Part shown: positions 46,183 to 54,914 of the stretch, piece after piece
Numbering within the stretch: the stretch's first letter is position 1
How the letters are laid out: every line of letters begins with the position of its first letter
DNA from: Hymenobacter nitidus
Lineage (GTDB): Bacteria > Bacteroidota > Bacteroidia > Cytophagales > Hymenobacteraceae
Assembly (NCBI RefSeq): GCF_020447315.1
Contig: NZ_JAJADQ010000001.1
Span: 1 to 64,000, forward strand
Direction: 5' to 3'
Length of the DNA stretch: 64,000 nt
Notes under the pieces: generated by a model
What the model was told of the DNA's origin: nothing
The model's input: only the letters and a program-made list of their open reading frames with translations
Database searches by the model: none
Position numbers and translations under genes: made by a program

Positions 46183-46854
46183 ATGTCCCAATTTGCCCGC
46201 CTGCTGCACCTCATTGATTCGTCCATCCCGACGGGCTCCTTCGCCTATTCCTACGGCCTGGAAAGCAGCATTACGTTTGGGCTGGTCAAAACGCAGTCGG
46301 AGCTGCGCAACTTTCTCTACTCGCACTTGCAGCAGATTGGCAGCCTGGAACTGCCTTTTATCAGCTCCTGCTTTCAACTGGGACTAGGCCCGGAGCTACT
46401 GCCGCTGGCCCAGGAATACGAGGCGCTGCTGCTGGTGCCCGCCCTGCACAAGGCCAGCGTGGTGCAGGGCCGCACCTGGCTCAAGCTGCTCGTTTCCTTT
46501 TATCCCGAAGCCCGCTTAACCAACATCAGCGCCTGGTTTCGTCAGCACGAGTTGCCGCCGCACTTCACGCTGGTCTTTGCCCTGGCTCTACAGAAAGTGG
46601 GATTTGCCGCCGACCAGGTCCAGACCATGTACCTGCACATGCTGCTGCGCGACCAGCTCAGCGCGGCCATCCGGCTGGGGTTTCTGGGGCCGCTGGAAGG
46701 CCACCAGCTCCAGCACGATTTCTACGCCGTCTTCGAGCATATTCTGGCGTCGCAAGCGGGTAAAACCTACCAGGAAGCCACCCGCTCCGCCTTTTTGCTC
46801 GACGCGGCCCAGGTGCTGCACGAAGACATTTACTCCAAGCTGTTCCAGAATTAA
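46183..46854 (+). CDS. ureF: Urease accessory protein UreF
   Basis: 223 aa from the ATG at 46183 (MSQFARLLHLIDSSIPTGSFAYSYGLESSI); the longer frame reads through the repeat and is unlikely. All-helical protein with the DSSIPTGSFAYSYGLE signature. It forms the UreD-UreF-UreG complex that inserts Ni into UreC. C-terminal residues (FLLDAAQVLHEDIYSKLFQN) are family-like. Confidence 0.93.
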   Translation: MSQFARLLHLIDSSIPTGSFAYSYGLESSITFGLVKTQSELRNFLYSHLQQIGSLELPFISSCFQLGLGPELLPLAQEYEALLLVPALHKASVVQGRTWLKLLVSFYPEARLTNISAWFRQHELPPHFTLVFALALQKVGFAADQVQTMYLHMLLRDQLSAAIRLGFLGPLEGHQLQHDFYAVFEHILASQAGKTYQEATRSAFLLDAAQVLHEDIYSKLFQN

Positions 46855-46881
46855 CCCTTGAAATTGTCTGCTATTTTCCGT

Positions 46882-46985
46882 CTGTCATCCTGAGCTTTGC
46901 GAAGGACCTTATCACGCGAGAAAAAGTCGTTGGTATACCTGTCGTTCGTATCCTATAAGGTCCTTCGCAAAGCTCAGGATAACAG
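46882..46985. repeat. REP-like element, TGTCATCCTGAG family, between ureF and ureG
   Basis: Arms 46882-46912 and 46955-46985 are complementary over 31 bp with one mismatch. The interior shares AAGTCGTTG with the copy at 53892-53993. Confidence 0.9.
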
Positions 46986-47032
46986 GGTAAACAACGACAA
47001 CTTACCATCTCACTACTTCACCACTTCACCCT

Positions 47033-47785
47033 ATGGCATTTGTCGATAAGCTGGCCCTGCTGCTGCACGGGCACACGCACGAAGCCTACGAGTCGCCGGG
47101 CGACTTTGCCCAGCGCGAAACCCGCCGCCTGCCCTCCTACCGCAACTTCCGGCAGCGTGCCTTCACCGTGGGCATCGGCGGGCCGGTGGGCACGGGCAAG
47201 ACGGCCCTGCTCAAGGCCCTGTGCGAAAGAATGCGCCACGAGCACGAATTGGGCGTGGTTACCAACGACATTTTTACCCGCGAAGACGCCGACTTCCTGA
47301 TCCGTAACAGCGCCCTGAGCGAGGACCGGATTGTGGGCGTCGAAACCGGGGGCTGCCCCCACGCGGCCATTCGGGAGGATATTTCTCTCAACATGGACGC
47401 GCTGGAAGGCCTGATGCAGCGCTTCGACAACAACCTGGATTTCCTGTTCGTGGAAAGCGGCGGCGACAACCTGGCCGCCCACTTCAGCCGGGAGCTGGTC
47501 GACTACTCGATTTACGTAATCGACGTGTCGGGTGGCGACAAGATTCCGCGCAAGGGCGGCCCCGGCATTACCCAGTCCGATTTGCTCATCATCAACAAAA
47601 TAGACCTAAAGGACCTGATAAAAGCCGATCTGGGCGTGATGGAGCGCGACTCGCGCAAGATGCGCGGCGAAGGCCCCTTCCTCTTCGCCCGCGCCATCGA
47701 CGGCCACGGCCTCGACGAGATTATCAATCACATCAAAGAAGCCAAAGCCCGCGCTCTGGCCTCCGTGCGCGAAGACCGGCGGTAA
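47033..47785 (+). CDS. ureG: Urease accessory GTPase UreG
   Basis: 250 aa. SIMIBI-class GTPase that drives Ni delivery. Seen: P-loop [32 protein letters not shown], the Ni-binding [17 protein letters not shown] (Cys-Pro-His), [19 protein letters not shown] (guanine specificity). An N-terminal extension of ~40 residues contains [12 protein letters not shown], a small His cluster that might partly substitute for the missing UreE metal storage role; that is conjecture. Confidence 0.96.
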   Translation: MAFVDKLALLLHGHTHEAYESPGDFAQRETRRLPSYRNFRQRAFTVGIGGPVGTGKTALLKALCERMRHEHELGVVTNDIFTREDADFLIRNSALSEDRIVGVETGGCPHAAIREDISLNMDALEGLMQRFDNNLDFLFVESGGDNLAAHFSRELVDYSIYVIDVSGGDKIPRKGGPGITQSDLLIINKIDLKDLIKADLGVMERDSRKMRGEGPFLFARAIDGHGLDEIINHIKEAKARALASVREDRR

Positions 47786-47900
47786 CTGCCCCGGAGCCAA
47801 AAACAAATGGTTTGGAGCCCGGGGGCGGTAGCGAAGTCAGAAAACACCTGCGCAGATAGCCTTTCCAGAATAAGACGCAAATCCGCAGCCCTCCCGCGGG

Positions 47901-48749
47901 CTAGTACTTGCGCAGCAGCGGGTTGTAGCCCAGCATGTCTTCCGCAGCCAACTCTTCCAATATCTGCTCACACAAGGGCTGCAAGGCGGCGCGGCTATGG
48001 GCGGCGGCGCGCAGCACGTACACGTCGTCCTTGGCCCGCGACACGGCCACCACGCACTGCTGGCTGCTGATCTGGAAGTGCGGGCCGGTGCCGCCGGGCA
48101 TCTTTTGCTGCTCCAGCCGCGCGGCCAGGCGTTGGAACAAGCCGTCTTCGGGATTACCAACCAGATATAGGGAGAAGAAGGTCTGGTAGCCGGCGAAGTT
48201 GGCCGGCGAGGTGGCAATGTGGTGCTCGGGCTCGAAGCTGAGCTTGTCGAGCAGCACGAGCCTGTCGCCGCGATGCACGCGCAGCTCGGAGTGCAGGCTG
48301 GTGAAGGCAAACTTTTCGCCCTGATCCATGCGGCCCGAGTGAAACCAGTCGATGAGCAGCAGGGTAGCTTCGGGGTGCAAAGTCCAGTGCTGGATTTGGC
48401 GGTAGCGGCTGTCCGCCTGCAACACCACCGGGTCGGTAAACACGATGGCCAGGGCATCGGCGGCTACGGTGCCGGCTACGTGCTGCTCAGCTACCGCTCC
48501 ATCCAGCGACTTGAAAATCTTGGTATTGGCCTGGGTGCTGACGAACAGCCGGGCCTCGGCTTCCACGTTTATCCGCAGCCGGATAGCGTCGCCGGCCACC
48601 ATGCCGCCGCCGTAGCTGCTGAGCACCACATGGCAGGCCGCAGTGGGCGACGTAGGGTTCAGCAGCTTCAGGGGTTGCCGGTTGTGGCAGGTGATGAGCC
48701 GGCTCTGACCCCGCACCCGCGCTACCTCCACGGTGCTCCAGTCGTCCAT
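47901..48749 (-). CDS. ureD: Urease accessory protein UreD
   Basis: 282 aa. Scaffold of the Ni-insertion complex. Seen: SYGGGMVAGDAIRLRINVEAEARLFVSTQANTKIFKS, the strongest UreD signature, then DPVVLQADSRYRQIQHWTLHPEATLLLIDWFHSGRMDQGEKFAF. It is on the opposite strand from ureABCFG and starts 2 nt after the PuuD stop, so urease maturation and urate oxidation share a transcript. Confidence 0.94.
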   Translation of the reverse strand: MDDWSTVEVARVRGQSRLITCHNRQPLKLLNPTSPTAACHVVLSSYGGGMVAGDAIRLRINVEAEARLFVSTQANTKIFKSLDGAVAEQHVAGTVAADALAIVFTDPVVLQADSRYRQIQHWTLHPEATLLLIDWFHSGRMDQGEKFAFTSLHSELRVHRGDRLVLLDKLSFEPEHHIATSPANFAGYQTFFSLYLVGNPEDGLFQRLAARLEQQKMPGGTGPHFQISSQQCVVAVSRAKDDVYVLRAAAHSRAALQPLCEQILEELAAEDMLGYNPLLRKY

Positions 48750-48751
48750 GC

Positions 48752-50161
48752 TTATTTGTTCTGGGCGCCCTGCTCGATCCAGCAGCGGATGAGGTTGCGC
48801 TCCTCCTCGGTCATGTGGGTCTTGTTGTTCTGGGGCATCGTTTTGGTAACCACCACGCGCTGCATGATCTTATCCTGGAGCCGGATAATGTCCTCGGGCG
48901 TGTCGTATTTCACCCCGTTGGGCGCCGATTTGAATACGTCGTCGGTGGGGTTGGACGAGTGACACTGCACGCAGCGGCTCTGCACAATGGCATTTACCTG
49001 CACGATGCTCACGTTGGGCGTGCAGGTGGCCGCACCGCCCGCGGCCTGCTGTGGCGGAGCCGAAATGAAAGCCACGGCCAGCAGGAATACCACCGAGGCG
49101 GGCAGAACCCAGACCGTAGCCTGCTTTTTCTCACGCAGGTTCAGCCAGTGCTTCACGCCGGCTACGCCCAGGGAAATGGCGGCCAGAATCAGCCAGGGCT
49201 GGGAGTGGCCGAAGGTGCTGGGGAAGTGGTTGCTGACCATCACAAACAGCACCGGCAGAGTGAAGTAGTTGTTGTGCAGGGAGCGGGTCAGGGCGTTTTT
49301 ACCCAGCGTGGGGTCGAGCGGCTGGCCCAGGGTGGCGGCCTTCACCATGGCTTTCTGGGCCGGAATGATGGTAAAGAATACGTTGCCCACCATGAGCGTA
49401 CCGAGCATGGCCCCGAAGTGAATGTAGGCGGCCCGGGCGCTGAACACCTGGCAGTAAAACCAGGCAAAGCCCACGATAACCAGAAAGCCCAGCAGGGCAA
49501 ACCACGTCCCCTTCTTTACCAGCGGCGACTTGCAGAGCACGTCATACACCAGCCAGGCCACCACAAACGAGCCCACCCCGATGGCCACGCCCGTCAGCGG
49601 GGCAATGGCCAGCACGCTAGGGTCGATGAGCATGGAGCCGGCGTTGAAGTAGTACACCACAAACAGCAGGCTGAAGCCCGAGAGCCAGGTGAAATAAGCC
49701 TCGTACTTAAACCAGTGCAGGTCGCGGGGAATTTCCTTGGGCGCCAGCTTATACTTTTCCAGGTAGTAGAAGCCCCCGCCGTGCACGGCCCAGAGGTTGC
49801 CGGCCAGCTCGTCGCGCACGTTGTCGGTGCGGTTCAGGGCGTTTTCCAGGAACACGAAGTAGAACGAGGCCCCAATCCAGGCAATGCCGAAGGTGATGTG
49901 CATCAGGCGCACCACAATGTTGAGCCATTCCATCAGGTGGCCCTCCCAGGGCGTGCCTTTGATCAGAATGTAGAACACGGCCAGCACGTAAATAACCGTC
50001 AGCAGGATAAGAAGATAGGAGAAGCCTTGCATAGTCAGGCCATTTTCCCCTAGCTTACCACCCCTTTTGTCGACTTTGGCGAAGCGCTGCAATGCGTACG
50101 TAGCTCCCAGCAGCAGCACGAGGCCCAGCAGGAAAGCGGAAAACAGTAAAACGTGAGTCAT
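48752..50161 (-). CDS. puuD: Urate hydroxylase PuuD with C-terminal cytochrome c domain
   Basis: 469 aa from the ATG at 50161 (MTHVLLFSAFLL). N-terminal DUF989/PuuD membrane domain with about eight or nine segments: FGIAWIGASFYFVFLENALNR, NLWAVHGGGFYYLEKYKLAPKEIPRDLHWFKYEAYFTWLSGFSLL. The C-terminal ~85 residues carry CVQCH, a c-type heme site, after VNAIVQSR. It oxidises urate to 5-hydroxyisourate and passes electrons to a cytochrome oxidase, so it makes no H2O2. It is divergent from allB. Confidence 0.93.
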   Translation of the reverse strand: MTHVLLFSAFLLGLVLLLGATYALQRFAKVDKRGGKLGENGLTMQGFSYLLILLTVIYVLAVFYILIKGTPWEGHLMEWLNIVVRLMHITFGIAWIGASFYFVFLENALNRTDNVRDELAGNLWAVHGGGFYYLEKYKLAPKEIPRDLHWFKYEAYFTWLSGFSLLFVVYYFNAGSMLIDPSVLAIAPLTGVAIGVGSFVVAWLVYDVLCKSPLVKKGTWFALLGFLVIVGFAWFYCQVFSARAAYIHFGAMLGTLMVGNVFFTIIPAQKAMVKAATLGQPLDPTLGKNALTRSLHNNYFTLPVLFVMVSNHFPSTFGHSQPWLILAAISLGVAGVKHWLNLREKKQATVWVLPASVVFLLAVAFISAPPQQAAGGAATCTPNVSIVQVNAIVQSRCVQCHSSNPTDDVFKSAPNGVKYDTPEDIIRLQDKIMQRVVVTKTMPQNNKTHMTEEERNLIRCWIEQGAQNK

Positions 50162-50382
50162 GCAATCAGAAAGCCGGACCTCATTGCGAGGCCCGTGGGA
50201 AAGTGGGAGAAATAGGACTTTTCGGGCCGGCATTCCGCTTTCCGACAAAACACCAGCTTCAGCAGCGCGCTAAAGCCGTTTTTTAGTCATTGGGCGCCGC
50301 CGGAAACACCCGTGCTGCGCGGGGAAAGTCGAAGAAAACTGGCTTGGAAAAGCCACCAATTTAAACAGAAAGTAAGTTGCGT

Positions 50383-51726
50383 ATGCCAGAGGTAGCCATA
50401 AAAAGCCAGCGCGTGGTATTGCCCACCGGGGAGCAGCCCGCCCAGGTGCTCATTGCCGACGGCCGCATTGCCGAGATTCTGCCTTTCGACGCGGCCGTAG
50501 GCTGCCCCGTCATCGACGTGCAGAACCACGCTGTGCTGCCCGGCCTTGTCGATCCGCACGTGCACATCAACGAGCCGGGCCGCACCGAGTGGGAAGGCTT
50601 TAACACGGCGACCCGCGCCGCCCTGGCTGGCGGCCTGACCACGCTGGTCGACATGCCTCTGAACTCGGCCCCGGTCACGACATCGGTAGCCAACTTCGAG
50701 TTGAAGCTGGCCGCCACGCAAGGGCAGCTGCACACCAACGTGGGTTTCTGGGGCGGCATCGTGCCCGGCAACGCGGCCGAGGTGGAAGGTCTGATTGCCC
50801 GCGGCGTGCTGGGCTTCAAGGCCTTTCTGACCCATTCGGGCATCGACGATTTCCCTAACGCCACCGAGGCCGATTTGCGCCAGGTAATGCCCGTGCTGGC
50901 CCGCCACGGCTTGCCCCTGCTGGTCCACTGCGAGCTGACCACCGACGACGCGGAGTGGAAGCAGCGCGACAAACGCTCCTACCCGAACTACCTGGCCTCG
51001 CGCCCGACCAAGTGGGAAGACGACGCGGTGGATCTGATGATCCGGCTGTGCGAGGAGTTCAACTGCCCCGTGCACATCGTGCACCTGTCGTCGGCCGATT
51101 CGCTGGGGGCCGTAGCCGTAGCCAAGATGAAGGGCCTGCCCCTGACGGTGGAAACCGGCCAGCACTACCTGTTTTTCAACGCCGAGGATATTGCCGACGG
51201 GCAGACCCAGTTTAAGTGCGCCCCGCCAATTCGGGAAAAGGCCAATAACGACCAGCTCTGGGAAGCCTTACAGCAGGGCATCATCGACTTCGTGGCCACC
51301 GACCACTCCCCCGCCCCGCCCGACCTCAAGCAGATTGACACCGGCGACTTCACCACGGCCTGGGGCGGCATTGCCTCCCTGCAGCTGGCTTTGCCGGTGC
51401 TCTGGACGGCCGCCCAGGCCCGCGGCGCCAGCCTGAGTGACCTGGCCCACTGGCTGAGCTCCAACCCGGCCAAGCTCATCGGCCAAAGCCACCGCAAAGG
51501 CCAGATTGCCCCGGGCTTTGACGCCGACCTGCTGGTGCTGGACCCCGAACAGACGTTTACCGTCACTCCGGAACTGCTGCAGCACAAGCACAAAGTGTCG
51601 CCCTACGTGGGGCGGCAGCTGCGCGGCGTGGTCGAGCAGACGTTTCTGGCCGGGCAGTTGGTGTATGAGCGACCGGAGTTTCTGGCGCTGAACCAGGGCC
51701 AGCTGTTGACTGATAGAACGATGTAG
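50383..51726 (+). CDS. allB: Allantoinase
   Basis: 447 aa from the ATG at 50383 (TTG two codons earlier is less likely). Cyclic amidohydrolase opening allantoin to allantoate. Seen: GLVDPHVHINEPGRTEWEGF (HxH), LGFKAFLTHSG (carboxylated Lys), VHCELT and HIVHLSSADS His ligands, ATDHSPAPPDLKQ (catalytic Asp), and DADLLVLDPEQTFTV. DHOase/hydantoinase relatives are the alternative, but the gene neighbours AllC, UGHY, UraD and UraH settle it. Confidence 0.95.
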   Translation: MPEVAIKSQRVVLPTGEQPAQVLIADGRIAEILPFDAAVGCPVIDVQNHAVLPGLVDPHVHINEPGRTEWEGFNTATRAALAGGLTTLVDMPLNSAPVTTSVANFELKLAATQGQLHTNVGFWGGIVPGNAAEVEGLIARGVLGFKAFLTHSGIDDFPNATEADLRQVMPVLARHGLPLLVHCELTTDDAEWKQRDKRSYPNYLASRPTKWEDDAVDLMIRLCEEFNCPVHIVHLSSADSLGAVAVAKMKGLPLTVETGQHYLFFNAEDIADGQTQFKCAPPIREKANNDQLWEALQQGIIDFVATDHSPAPPDLKQIDTGDFTTAWGGIASLQLALPVLWTAAQARGASLSDLAHWLSSNPAKLIGQSHRKGQIAPGFDADLLVLDPEQTFTVTPELLQHKHKVSPYVGRQLRGVVEQTFLAGQLVYERPEFLALNQGQLLTDRTM

Positions 51727-51795
51727 AGATGCAACCTCGCGTCTGGTCGTAGAACGACTTGGCACCGCGCCCTACAAACACCGTCAGCAACGATT

Positions 51796-51815
51796 GAGAC
51801 GCAATCATGCGTCTC
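51796..51815. repeat. GAGACGCA-type palindrome overlapping the annotated allC start
   Basis: GAGACGCA (51796-51803) and TGCGTCTC (51808-51815) form an 8-bp hairpin with the ATG at 51807 in its loop. Similar GAGACGC/GCGTCTC units are common dispersed repeats in this type of genome, and a diverged copy of the same words is present from 51727. Confidence 0.65.
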
Positions 51816-53123
51816 TACCGCGTTCTAACTACTCTTTCAACCCTAACCCACTCCTACTTGGTGGACGACAACTACACTTCCCGGGCCGAGAAAATCCTGC
51901 GCCGCATCGAGGCTTTAGCGGCCATCAGCGAAGACCCGCAGGGCGTGACGCGCACGTTTGGCACCCCGGCCTTTTTGCAGGGCAGCGCGCTGGTTAAATC
52001 CTGGATGGACGCGGCCGGCCTCGCCACCCGCGTCGACAGCATCGGCAACGTGCGCGGGCGGCTGGTGAGCCGGGCGGCCGGAGCCAAAACCTTTGTCCTG
52101 GCCTCCCACATCGACACGGTGGTGAATGCGGGCAAATACGACGGGCCGCTGGGCGTGCTCATGGGCCTGGACTTGCTGGAGCAATTCATTCACAACGCGG
52201 TGGAGCTGCCCTTTCACGTCGAGCTGATTGCCTTCAGCGACGAGGAAGGCGTGCGCTACCACACCACCTACCTGGGCAGCAAAGTTGTTACTGGCTCCTT
52301 CGACCCCGGCCTGCTCGCCAGAACCGACGCCCACGGCATTACCCTTACCCAGGCCATCGACACGATGGGCGGCAACACCCAGCTGCTCAGCGCCGACGCT
52401 ATTCCCAGTGACCAGTGGCTGGGCTATTTCGAAACCCACATCGAGCAGGGTCCGGTGCTCTGGGAAAACCGGGTTCCGGTGGCGTTGGTAACGGCCATTG
52501 CCGGGCAGCAGCGCGTGGAGCTGACCTGGCGCGGCATGGCCGGCCACGCCGGCACGGTGCCCATGCACATGCGCCAGGATGCCCTGGCCGGGGCCGCCGA
52601 GTTTGTGCTGGCCGCCGAGCAGTTCGGCGTAGCCCATAAGCACGAGCTGGTAGCCACCGTGGGCAAGCTGGAGGTGCGCCATGCGGCCAGCAACGTCATT
52701 CCCGGCGAGGTGGTCTGCAGCCTCGATTTGCGTAGCGCCGACGCCGCCCGCCTGGCTACGGCCTACGAGGAACTGCAGCAGAAAGCGCAGGCTATTGCCC
52801 AGAAACGCCACCTGACGCTGCACTGGGACCTGATTCAGTACACGGCCCCGGTCACGTGCGCCCCCGAAATGAATACCTTGCTGGCCCAGGCCATCCAGGA
52901 ATCGGGCCACGAGGTGGTGCGGCTCGTCAGTGGCGCGGGGCACGACGCGGTGCCGGTTTCGGCCGTGTCGCCCGCCACGATGCTGTTTATCCGCTGCTTC
53001 AAGGGCATCAGCCACAACCCGCTGGAAAACGTGGAGCTGGCCGACGTAGCGGCCGCCGTGCAGGTGTCCGAGCGGTTTTTGCAGCTCCTTTTCTCTCACT
53101 ACTCATCCTCCCCTTCCCACTAG
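51807..53123 (+). CDS. allC: Allantoate amidohydrolase
   Basis: Up to 438 aa. M20 metallopeptidase-fold enzyme cleaving allantoate to ureidoglycine, ammonia and CO2. Seen: LASHIDTVVNAGKYDG (metal His), LIAFSDEEGVRYHTTYLGSK (Glu pair), GYFETHIEQGPVL (His), VSGAGHDAVP (His). The ATG at 51807 sits in a palindromic repeat and the first 18 residues look repeat-derived; TTG at 51858 or GTG at 51861 (MDDNYTSRAEKILRRIEAL) is a better match to where the family begins. I give the longest form and flag the start. Confidence 0.93.
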   Translation: MRLYRVLTTLSTLTHSYLVDDNYTSRAEKILRRIEALAAISEDPQGVTRTFGTPAFLQGSALVKSWMDAAGLATRVDSIGNVRGRLVSRAAGAKTFVLASHIDTVVNAGKYDGPLGVLMGLDLLEQFIHNAVELPFHVELIAFSDEEGVRYHTTYLGSKVVTGSFDPGLLARTDAHGITLTQAIDTMGGNTQLLSADAIPSDQWLGYFETHIEQGPVLWENRVPVALVTAIAGQQRVELTWRGMAGHAGTVPMHMRQDALAGAAEFVLAAEQFGVAHKHELVATVGKLEVRHAASNVIPGEVVCSLDLRSADAARLATAYEELQQKAQAIAQKRHLTLHWDLIQYTAPVTCAPEMNTLLAQAIQESGHEVVRLVSGAGHDAVPVSAVSPATMLFIRCFKGISHNPLENVELADVAAAVQVSERFLQLLFSHYSSSPSH

Positions 53124-53870
53124 ATGGAAATATCCGCCCTGACTCGCTCCGTGGTGAAACACAACCACGCCATCATTGCCCCCGACGGCTACATCAACAG
53201 CAACGTGCCCGGCTGGACGAACTGCACCGTCAACGTCATCATCAACGAGCAGATGGGCGCCCACTTGGCCCAGACCATCATCACGCTGCGCGAAGGCGGC
53301 GAGCTGCAAGGCCAGACTCAGGCTTCCCAGATTTTCTTCTACGTGGTGGAAGGCCAGGTGCAGGCCAGCATCGACGGGCAGGACAAGACCCTGGCGGCGG
53401 GTCAGTACGTGTACGTGCCGGTGGGGAAAAGCTACCTGTTCCAAAACCCCGAGGAGGGCACCCAGCTGCTGACGTTCCATAAGGTGTACGAGCCGCTGGC
53501 TGACCACGAAACGCCCGGCGTGCTGTTTGGCGAGCGGGATTTGAGCAAGGCGCCCGTGTACATGAACAACGACGCGCTGCGCATTCAGGAGCTGCTGCCC
53601 AACGAACTAGGCTTCGACATGGCCGTGAACATCTTCACCTACGACATGGGCGGCCACCTGCCTATGGTCGAAACCCACATCATGGAGCACGGCCTGCTCT
53701 ACCTAGAAGGCGAGGCCATCTACATGCTCGACCAGCACTGGTACCCGGTGAAAAAAGGTGACTCTATCTGGATGGCGCCCTACTGCCAGCAGTGGGCCAC
53801 CACCATGGGCAAAGTGCCTTCGGTCTACATCTACTACAAGAACGTCAACCGCTTCCCGACGGTGATTTAA
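53124..53870 (+). CDS. allE: (S)-Ureidoglycine aminohydrolase
   Basis: 248 aa bicupin. Converts ureidoglycine to ureidoglycolate plus ammonia with a Mn-like metal. Two cupin barrels (~45-115 and ~165-240): LREGGELQGQTQASQIFFYVVEGQVQA, then FTYDMGGHLPMVETHIMEHGLLYLEGEAIYMLDQHWYPVKKGD with metal-binding His and Glu and substrate Tyr/Lys. The start is directly at the allC stop (TAG-ATG), so translation is coupled. Confidence 0.93.
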   Translation: MEISALTRSVVKHNHAIIAPDGYINSNVPGWTNCTVNVIINEQMGAHLAQTIITLREGGELQGQTQASQIFFYVVEGQVQASIDGQDKTLAAGQYVYVPVGKSYLFQNPEEGTQLLTFHKVYEPLADHETPGVLFGERDLSKAPVYMNNDALRIQELLPNELGFDMAVNIFTYDMGGHLPMVETHIMEHGLLYLEGEAIYMLDQHWYPVKKGDSIWMAPYCQQWATTMGKVPSVYIYYKNVNRFPTVI

Positions 53871-53891
53871 GCCCTTTGCCTTTTCAAAATT

Positions 53892-53993
53892 TGTCATCCT
53901 GAGCAGCGCGAAGGACCTTACCACTCCAGAACAAGTCGTTGTTACGATAATCGTTCAGCTGGCATAAGGTTCTTCGCGCTGCTCAGGATGACA
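53892..53993. repeat. REP-like element, TGTCATCCTGAG family, after allE
   Basis: Arms 53892-53920 and 53965-53993 are complementary over 29 bp with one mismatch; the 44-nt interior shares AAGTCGTTG with the ureF-ureG copy. It lies within the urate operon before uraD. Confidence 0.9.
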
Positions 53994-54025
53994 GACGATT
54001 CTCAGTGTTGCGTCTGCCGCCCTCC

Positions 54026-54532
54026 ATGACCTTACCCGAACTCAACTCCCGGCCCGCGCCGGCCCGCGCCGAGGCCCTGGCCAAGTGCTGCGGCGCCACC
54101 GCCTGGGTGAGCCGCCTGAACGCCATTTTCCCCGTTCCCGACGCTGATACGCTGTTTGCGCAGGCCAGCACCATCTGGCACGAGCTGGCGGAAGCCGACT
54201 GGCGCGAGGCCTTCACCCACCACCCTAAAATCGGGGACGTGAACTCGCTGAAGGAGAAGTTTGCCAGCACCAGCCAGTGGGCCGAGGGCGAGCAGGGCGC
54301 CGTGAAGCAGGCCTCGCAGAATACGCTGGAGGCCCTGGCGGCGGGCAATGAACAGTACGAGCAGAAGTTCGGCTACATCTTTATTGTGTGCGCCACGGGC
54401 AAGTCGGCCGAGGAAATGCTGGCCCTGCTGCAGGCCCGGCTGCCGAATTCACCCGAGCAGGAAATCCGCGTTGCCATGGCCGAGCAGGACAAAATCACCC
54501 GTATCCGCCTCGAAAAACTATTAGCCGCATGA
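54026..54532 (+). CDS. uraD: OHCU decarboxylase
   Basis: 168 aa from the ATG at 54026 (MTLPELN); a GTG 21 nt upstream would precede it. Decarboxylates 2-oxo-4-hydroxy-4-carboxy-5-ureidoimidazoline to S-allantoin. Seen: FTHHPKIGDVNSLKEKF with the catalytic His-Pro-x-Ile-Gly-Asp, EQGAVKQASQNTLEALAAGNEQYEQKFGYIFIVCATGKSAEEML. All-helical. Its stop overlaps the uraH start (ATGA). Confidence 0.94.
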   Translation: MTLPELNSRPAPARAEALAKCCGATAWVSRLNAIFPVPDADTLFAQASTIWHELAEADWREAFTHHPKIGDVNSLKEKFASTSQWAEGEQGAVKQASQNTLEALAAGNEQYEQKFGYIFIVCATGKSAEEMLALLQARLPNSPEQEIRVAMAEQDKITRIRLEKLLAA

Positions 54533-54867
54533 GTCAGATTACCACCCACATTCTGGATACCACCCTAGGCCGCCCGGCTCAGGGCGTCACCATTGCCCTG
54601 GCCGCCCTGCAGAGCGAAACCTGGGTGGAGCTGGCCCGGGGCCGCACCAACCAGGATGGCCGCATCCCCGACTTGCTGCCCCAAGGCCAACAGCTGCCGC
54701 TGGGCACCTACCAGATGAAGTTTTTCACCCAGGAATACTTCGAGCGGCAGGGCACTACCATCTTTTACCCCTTCGTGGAAATCGTCTTCAACGTGCTGGC
54801 CGCCGAGCACTACCACATTCCCCTGCTGCTCAACCCCTTCGGCTACAGCACCTACCGCGGTTCCTGA
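54529..54867 (+). CDS. uraH: 5-Hydroxyisourate hydrolase (transthyretin-like)
   Basis: 112 aa, normal length. Opens 5-hydroxyisourate to OHCU. Seen: ITTHILDTTLGRPAQGVTIAL (catalytic His region), GRTNQDGRIPDLL (Arg), and the C-terminal YRGS tetrapeptide that defines HIU hydrolases against true transthyretins. The ATG at 54529 overlaps the uraD stop by 4 nt. Confidence 0.96.
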   Translation: MSQITTHILDTTLGRPAQGVTIALAALQSETWVELARGRTNQDGRIPDLLPQGQQLPLGTYQMKFFTQEYFERQGTTIFYPFVEIVFNVLAAEHYHIPLLLNPFGYSTYRGS

Positions 54868-54914
54868 TTGCAGCTCTAGCTGCCTTTTTTCAAATTCCCG
54901 CCTACCCTTCCCAT

